A stretch of DNA of 64,000 bases from Embiotoca jacksoni (taxonomy: Eukaryota; Chordata; Actinopteri; Embiotocidae): positions 10,972,001 through 11,036,000 of the forward strand of contig JAKOON010000006.1 of NCBI GenBank assembly GCA_022577435.1. Reading direction: 5' to 3'. Below the pieces are notes generated by a model, which worked only from the letters and a program-made list of their open reading frames with translations, made no database searches and had not been told where the DNA came from. Made by a program: the position numbers and the translations under genes. Positions 59,335 through 64,000 of this stretch are shown here, in pieces (the stretch's first letter is position 1; the number at the start of each line of letters is the position of its first letter).

Positions 59335-62300
59335 TTTTTTTTGCCATGTGCCCTCCTGCATTTCCTTTGGGGGGATCTTGGCTAACCTGCTTGTGTGCCT
59401 CTTCTGCTCTCTTGTTGGTGCCTGCATGGACGGAGACAGCCATATAGGGGTTTGAGCGTGAGTGGGCTTGCTGCGCTGTGGGAATGTGCAGGATTCAGTT
59501 TTTGCTTGTCTGTGTGTGGTTGGTTGGGAAACAATAACATCCCCTGAAGTCATTATTTTACGTTGTGCTGCAAGGATGGTTTTTAATAAGCTAAATAAAT
59601 CATTTCACAGTTTGGTTATACTGGCATATGAAAGAACTACAGCGCTGGAGGAAAATGCATGATTTTAAAGTTGTGCTTACTTGACGAACGTCTATCTTAG
59701 TCTTAATACGTTGATATTGGAGTCTATAGTTTGGTCTGATACTGTCTTCTCTCTGCCAGGGGGAACTGGAGAAGCAGCTGCTGCAAGCAAACCCCATCCT
59801 GGAGGCCTTTGGCAATGCAAAGACCGTCAAGAATGACAACTCCTCAAGATTTGTAAGGGCTGTTTCATCAGTTTTTACTATAGTGCTTCCATAAAAGTCT
59901 CTCTCACAATTTAAGAAAGATTTATTAAAAAATAATCTCAACAATCAAAGTAGCAGATGCTGAGGTACACTGACTTTTTCATAATAACCTTTTTAATACA
60001 ATCCCCATTGTCTTCACCTGCCATTACGGCCTCCCTGCCTGGTTACCAGCCGCTTACTTTGGACTTCAAGCTCCTCTTTGTAATGCAAGCTGTCTTTAAA
60101 AAAAAAAATCTGTCGTCACAAAGTCTAAGACTAGTTAGCTGTGATGACACAATCAGGGTTATTTCATCTGACTTAGAAAAGCCCCTGCAGAGCCACATGA
60201 CATTAAAGAGTTTGTTAATGAGAATTACACGCTGTGATGAGTAAATGGAAATCAATGTGTGAAATTAGTGGAATAACTCTTCATACAAGTTGCATAATAC
60301 TATGCAGTATATTACATTCAAAGTTTTAGTGCTGTACTCAAATGATTTCATTTGTTTTCTCCTCAAGGGAAAATTTATCAGGATCAACTTTGACGTCAAC
60401 GGATACATCGTTGGAGCCAACATTGAAACATGCATCCTTTTTTAAAAAATATGTTGTTTGCTTTCTGTGTTCGTCCATGTTTTTGCCTGCTACAAGACTC
60501 CATAGTCAAAATTAACAAAGGGTCCCTATGATCTTCTGCATATACTTTTCCCTCCAACCCATTTTCACCAGAATCACAGAAGCAGATGATTATGCTGTAA
60601 TCACCCAGCGTCAATTAGTTTATGATGATTTTACCTGCCAGATCTTTGTTCAGTGTACCATGTGAGCATAAAACCCAATGAAAATATTAAGTGTTTTATT
60701 ATATTTTAGACAAGTATTTTTTGACCCAGAGCTTTTCTACAAAACGGAGCCTAAAGTTCATGGAAAATTTAAGTGCAATCTCCTCCTCCGTTAGGCTTTT
60801 AATTGTGTTTCAGTGGTGCCTAAAAGTAGCTGCCACACAGCCTTACTTGTGTACTACATTTTAAAGAAGTTCTTGTTGGCTTCACTTGCTTTTGTGTGCG
60901 TTTGTCCTTAACGGAGATGTTGTCAGATCTTTTGGAGAAGTCTCGAGCCGTCAGACAAGCTAAAGAGGAGAGGAGCTTCCACATCTTCTACTACATGCTG
61001 ACAGGAGCAGGAGACAAGTTACGCTGTGAGCAATGAAACATTTTATTACAATGCAAATGCAATAAACTTGGCTTCATGACGGAAAGATGAAAGTTTTTAC
61101 ATAACTGGTTAAAAGCTGAATGTGACTTTCAGTTCAACAGGCAAGATTAAAGAGAAATCTTTGAATTGATTTCGGCATATATGATTGAGGCTCCTGTTCG
61201 CCTCAGCAGAAATACAGTGCTGCTGCTGAGGTGTGACCCACATACAGCTGAGCAGCCACCTGTGAATGCCAGGTCCAGTTCTGCTTAGCTTTAGAGAACA
61301 AATATGATCAGTTGTCAATAAACCCTTCTCTTTCCTCTTCGTTATCCAGCCGAGTTGTGTCTGGAGGATTACAGCAAGTACCGTTTTATGTCCAATGGAA
61401 ACGTAACGATTGCCGGGCAGCAGGACAAAGATGTGTTCACCGAAACCATGGACGCCTTTCAGATCATGAGCATCCCAGAAGAGGAAAGAATCGGTATCTA
61501 CCATTTTATTCTTTAACTTGTCAGAATCAGAAATGTAATGCGTGCAATTCATCATGTGCTGTGGTTCTCTCCTCTGCAGCAGACACTGACCTTTTCCGTT
61601 TCTCGTTCAGGTCTGTTGAAGGCGGTGTCGGCCGTGCTGCAGTTGGGGAACATGACCTTTAAGAAGGAGCGTCACTCTGACCAGGCCTCTATGCCCGACG
61701 ACACCGGTACACACATTTACACAGACATTACACCACCATCATCATCATCATCATCCTCTCCTCTGTGCAAGCTGTCTGTCTCACACCATCATCATCCTCT
61801 CTATCTTCCAACATGATCCCCATGTTTCACCTCCAGCTGCCCAGAAAGTGTGTCACCTGCTGGGCATCAATGTGACCGACTTCACACGAGCCATCCTGTC
61901 TCCCAGAATCAAGGTCTGCTTGGCATCTAATACATGATAGTTCGCTGACAATCAATGTTATTGAAATATTTGGTACATAGTTTGTGATCCAAGTTTCTCA
62001 TCTTTGTCTCAATTGGGAGAAATGTTTCCACTCGATATAAAAGAACAAGATTTAGTCAACCAGCCAGTTTCCATGTGATCATGAATGTGGTATCATGGTA
62101 TGACATTAAAGCATTTTCTTTTCTCCAGGTTGGCAGGGACTACGTCCAGAAGGCCCAGACCCAGGAGCAGGCTGAGTTCGCTGTGGAAGCTTTGGCCAAA
62201 GCCTCTTATGAGAGGCTGTTCCGCTGGCTGGTCCTGAGAATCAATAAAGCCCTGGACAAGACCAAGAGGCAGGGAGCCTCCTTCATTGGCATCCTAGACA

Positions 62301-63959
62301 TTGCTGGATTTGAGATCTTTGAGGTAAATGGTTTCAGACTTGACAAATTCACTGTTTTGAATTGTAACTTTATTTCTATGATCAGAGATAAAGACGAAGG
62401 GGCTCAGGAGCTCTGTCTGTTTTAATGTGTCAAAATGGGACGCTGTTTAATGCTGCATCTTATCAGGAAGTGTCAAAGTTTAATTGGATTAAAAGAGGCA
62501 TGTTTACTTCAAGATCTGAAGTGAAAAAGTCTTGTTGTGTTCCTCGCAGAAATTCACCGTAAACCTGAAGAGGAGGTCCTGTTAGATAAAGTAAAAACAC
62601 TGTGTGGTTTTACGGAGTGTGACTTTAATCCATATCATATTTTACTTCTATACAACATACTCTATCAGACACACTACCAATCATACTATACTGTTTTCAT
62701 ATAATGACTGTTAAAATATCAACATGCTTATCATGAGTGAGAATACGCGCAGCATCAGACGTCCATCAAACTGCGACCTGGACAGGTCATATGGTAGACA
62801 AAAGATTTGAGAGAGCGCTCAAAACAAATTCAGTCTTCATCTTCAACACTATTTAAAACCCACATACAGATTTGTTAAATCCTTATTTTGTCTATAAAAG
62901 TAATGAAAATATTTGTTACTACCTTTTTCTTCTTCCAAAAATCCAAAAGGGCTCATTCACTTATGGGGGAAAGAAAACTGCGATCTCTCCTCCGCTATTG
63001 ATATAGAAACAATCAATCCAATTTTTTGTGGTATTTAATGTGTATCACACATTGTGGAGTTTATTTTGGTTAGACGTGTTTCATATTAAGTGGTAAAGCC
63101 TAATTGTAATACTGCACACTCAATTTAGGGGCTACAAGCAACAAATTATGTCATTCATTATTGATTAATTTAATGCCAAAGTGATTACATTAGGTATTGC
63201 AAAATTAGGGTCTTTCTTTGATCTGTCTGAATGTCCAAATGGTATTCAGAAATGCATGTTTGAGAAAGTTTGAGAGGCTGAAAAAAGTACTTTTTTTTGT
63301 TAAAACAATTACTTGATTGTCTGTCCGTTAACTAATCGATCAATGGACTATTTGTTTCTCTAATTCTCACCTACAGCTGAATTCGTTTGAGCAGCTGTGC
63401 ATCAACTACACCAATGAGAAGCTGCAGCAGCTCTTCAACCACACCATGTTCATCCTGGAGCAGGAGGAGTACCAGAGGGAAGGCATCGAGTGGAGCTTCA
63501 TCGACTTCGGCCTGGACCTGCAGCCCTGCATCGAACTCATTGAAAAACCTGTACGCTGTTGTTCCTCCTCTGCTTTCACACAGTAACACTGGCAGTAGCT
63601 GTCTTAACCTTGAGTGACACTTCATATTATTGATTACAAACCCTCTGCAGAACTTGCTGCAGTATTTTCTGTGGCAAACAGTTGTGTAATACAAGTTGGG
63701 GCTTGTAACGGCACACAGATGTTACATCAGTCACAACTGCTCTGAACTGAAGCCTATCATGTGTCCTCTTGTTTGTTGATCACAGGCAGGTCCTCCGGGC
63801 ATTCTGGCTCTGCTGGATGAAGAGTGTTTGTTCCCCAAGGCCACAGACAAGAGTTTTGTGGAGAAGGTGGTTCAGGAGCAGGGCACGCACCCCAAGTTCC
63901 AGAAACCCAAGAGACTCAAGGACGAAGCAGATTTCTGCATTATGCACTATGCTGGAAAG
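55341..63959 (+). CDS. myh9: Non-muscle myosin II heavy chain, MYH9-like (5' part, motor domain), continues past window
   Basis: Actin-based ATPase motor of the actomyosin cortex. Exons: 55341-55526, 55745-55885, 56061-56217, 56539-56566, 57213-57306, [57722-57742 optional], 59760-59852, 60368-60431, 60927-61025, 61350-61493, 61611-61706, 61837-61913, 62129-62323, 63377-63550, 63786-63959. Without the optional exon they join in frame to 574 aa of an expected ~1960. The start is a perfect GCTACCATGG. Visible: SH3-like N-terminal domain (QADWATKKLVWVPNEK), P-loop GESGAGKT (172-179), switch I NDNSSRF (227-233), switch II DIAGFEIFE (450-458), and LNSFEQLCINYTNEKLQQLF. Closest to MYH9 by RFMSNG-VTI-GQQDKD and EKPAGPPGILALLDEEC, where MYH10, MYH11 and MYH14 differ. 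The rest of the motor, IQ region and rod lie outside. Leu531 replaces the Trp usual in vertebrate non-muscle II chains (DEECWFPKATD). Paralogue a or b unresolved. Confidence 0.93.
57722..57742 (+). CDS. myh9: Candidate 21-nt loop-1 microexon of the myosin gene
   Basis: GNAVLSH in frame (phase 0 both sides), between the exon ending SSFKSKKDQ and the exon starting GELEKQLLQ, exactly at myosin loop 1. It is preceded by a long T-rich tract ending CTTCTCCAG and followed by GTGAGT, both strong splice signals. Length equals the 7-residue loop-1 insert of the smooth-muscle SM-B form of MYH11, and MYH10/MYH14 have loop-1 inserts too. No transcript evidence available here. Confidence 0.5.
59288..59342. 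repeat. (TA)n followed by poly-T
   Basis: (TA)n at about 59288-59317, then an uninterrupted T run to 59342, in the intron preceding the exon at 59760. Confidence 0.95.
60432..60926 (+). other. myh9: U12-type (minor spliceosome) intron with GC-AG ends in the myosin gene
   Basis: The exon must end at 60431 and resume at 60927 to give IETYLLEKSRA, invariant in class II myosins (Tyr codon T/AT). The intron starts GCATCCTTT, one base from the U12 donor GTATCCTTT. It ends GTCCTTAAC (60904-60912), 8 of 9 matching the U12 branch site TTCCTTAAC, 14 bases before the terminal AG. There is no polypyrimidine tract between branch site and AG, again as in U12 introns. Confidence 0.75.
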
Positions 63960-64000
63960 GTCAGACAATATTTCTAATGCACGTTTACAATTGGACTACA

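Noticed and set aside
60432..60443. Read-through of the myosin exon as T-C-I-L-F-stop, suggesting a pseudogene
   Set aside because: The next exon restores the invariant TYLLEKSR sequence when the U12-like intron is removed, and all other exons are intact.
61494..61610. Second U12 intron candidate (donor GTATCTACC)
   Set aside because: The donor matches only the first five bases and no TCCTTAAC branch site precedes the acceptor; an ordinary U2 intron is sufficient.

Overview
The window is vertebrate nuclear DNA, most likely from a ray-finned (teleost) fish. Three multi-exon protein-coding genes lie head to tail on the + strand. They have canonical GT-AG introns with one exception, compact introns, abundant (CA)n/(GT)n/(CT)n microsatellites, palindromic elements ending in TTAA, and copies of a tRNA-derived SINE of a type common in fish. 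The encoded proteins match vertebrate PKN1, MAP2K7 and MYH9-type proteins almost collinearly. The fish assignment is inference from repeats and compactness; species cannot be named.

Layout. 1-2054: upstream sequence and probable 5' leader of pkn1. 2055-24176: complete pkn1, 23 coding exons that join in frame to a predicted 939-residue protein with three HR1 repeats, a C2-like domain and an AGC kinase. Its largest intron (6906-12454) holds long microsatellites, a CCTCT pyrimidine tract and a possible internal promoter or nested transcription unit. 24177-27564: pkn1 3' end and intergenic DNA with a ~0.6-kb 10-bp minisatellite. 27565-39068: complete map2k7 (MKK7), 11 constitutive exons (423 aa) plus a 48-nt optional exon. 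39069-~46735: probable very long T-rich map2k7 3' UTR. ~46736-51060: intergenic. 51074-51327: likely promoter and 5' UTR exon of the myosin gene. 55341-63959: first 14 coding exons (574 aa of motor domain) of a non-muscle myosin II heavy chain most like MYH9; the gene runs off the right edge.

All three products act in Rho/stress/actomyosin signalling: PKN1 is a Rho/Rac effector kinase, MKK7 activates JNK, and non-muscle myosin II is the motor downstream of Rho. No evidence in the sequence says the neighbourhood is functional rather than historical.

The most unusual observations are: (i) a myosin intron (60432-60926) with minor-spliceosome (U12-type) signals but a GC instead of GT/AT start; (ii) a 21-nt microexon-like sequence at the position of the myosin loop-1 insert, which MYH9-type genes are not generally known to carry; (iii) an ATG exon inside the large pkn1 intron, next to a pyrimidine tract, that splices in frame to pkn1 exon 6 and would give an HR1a/b-less kinase; (iv) dinucleotide repeats packed against several splice sites.
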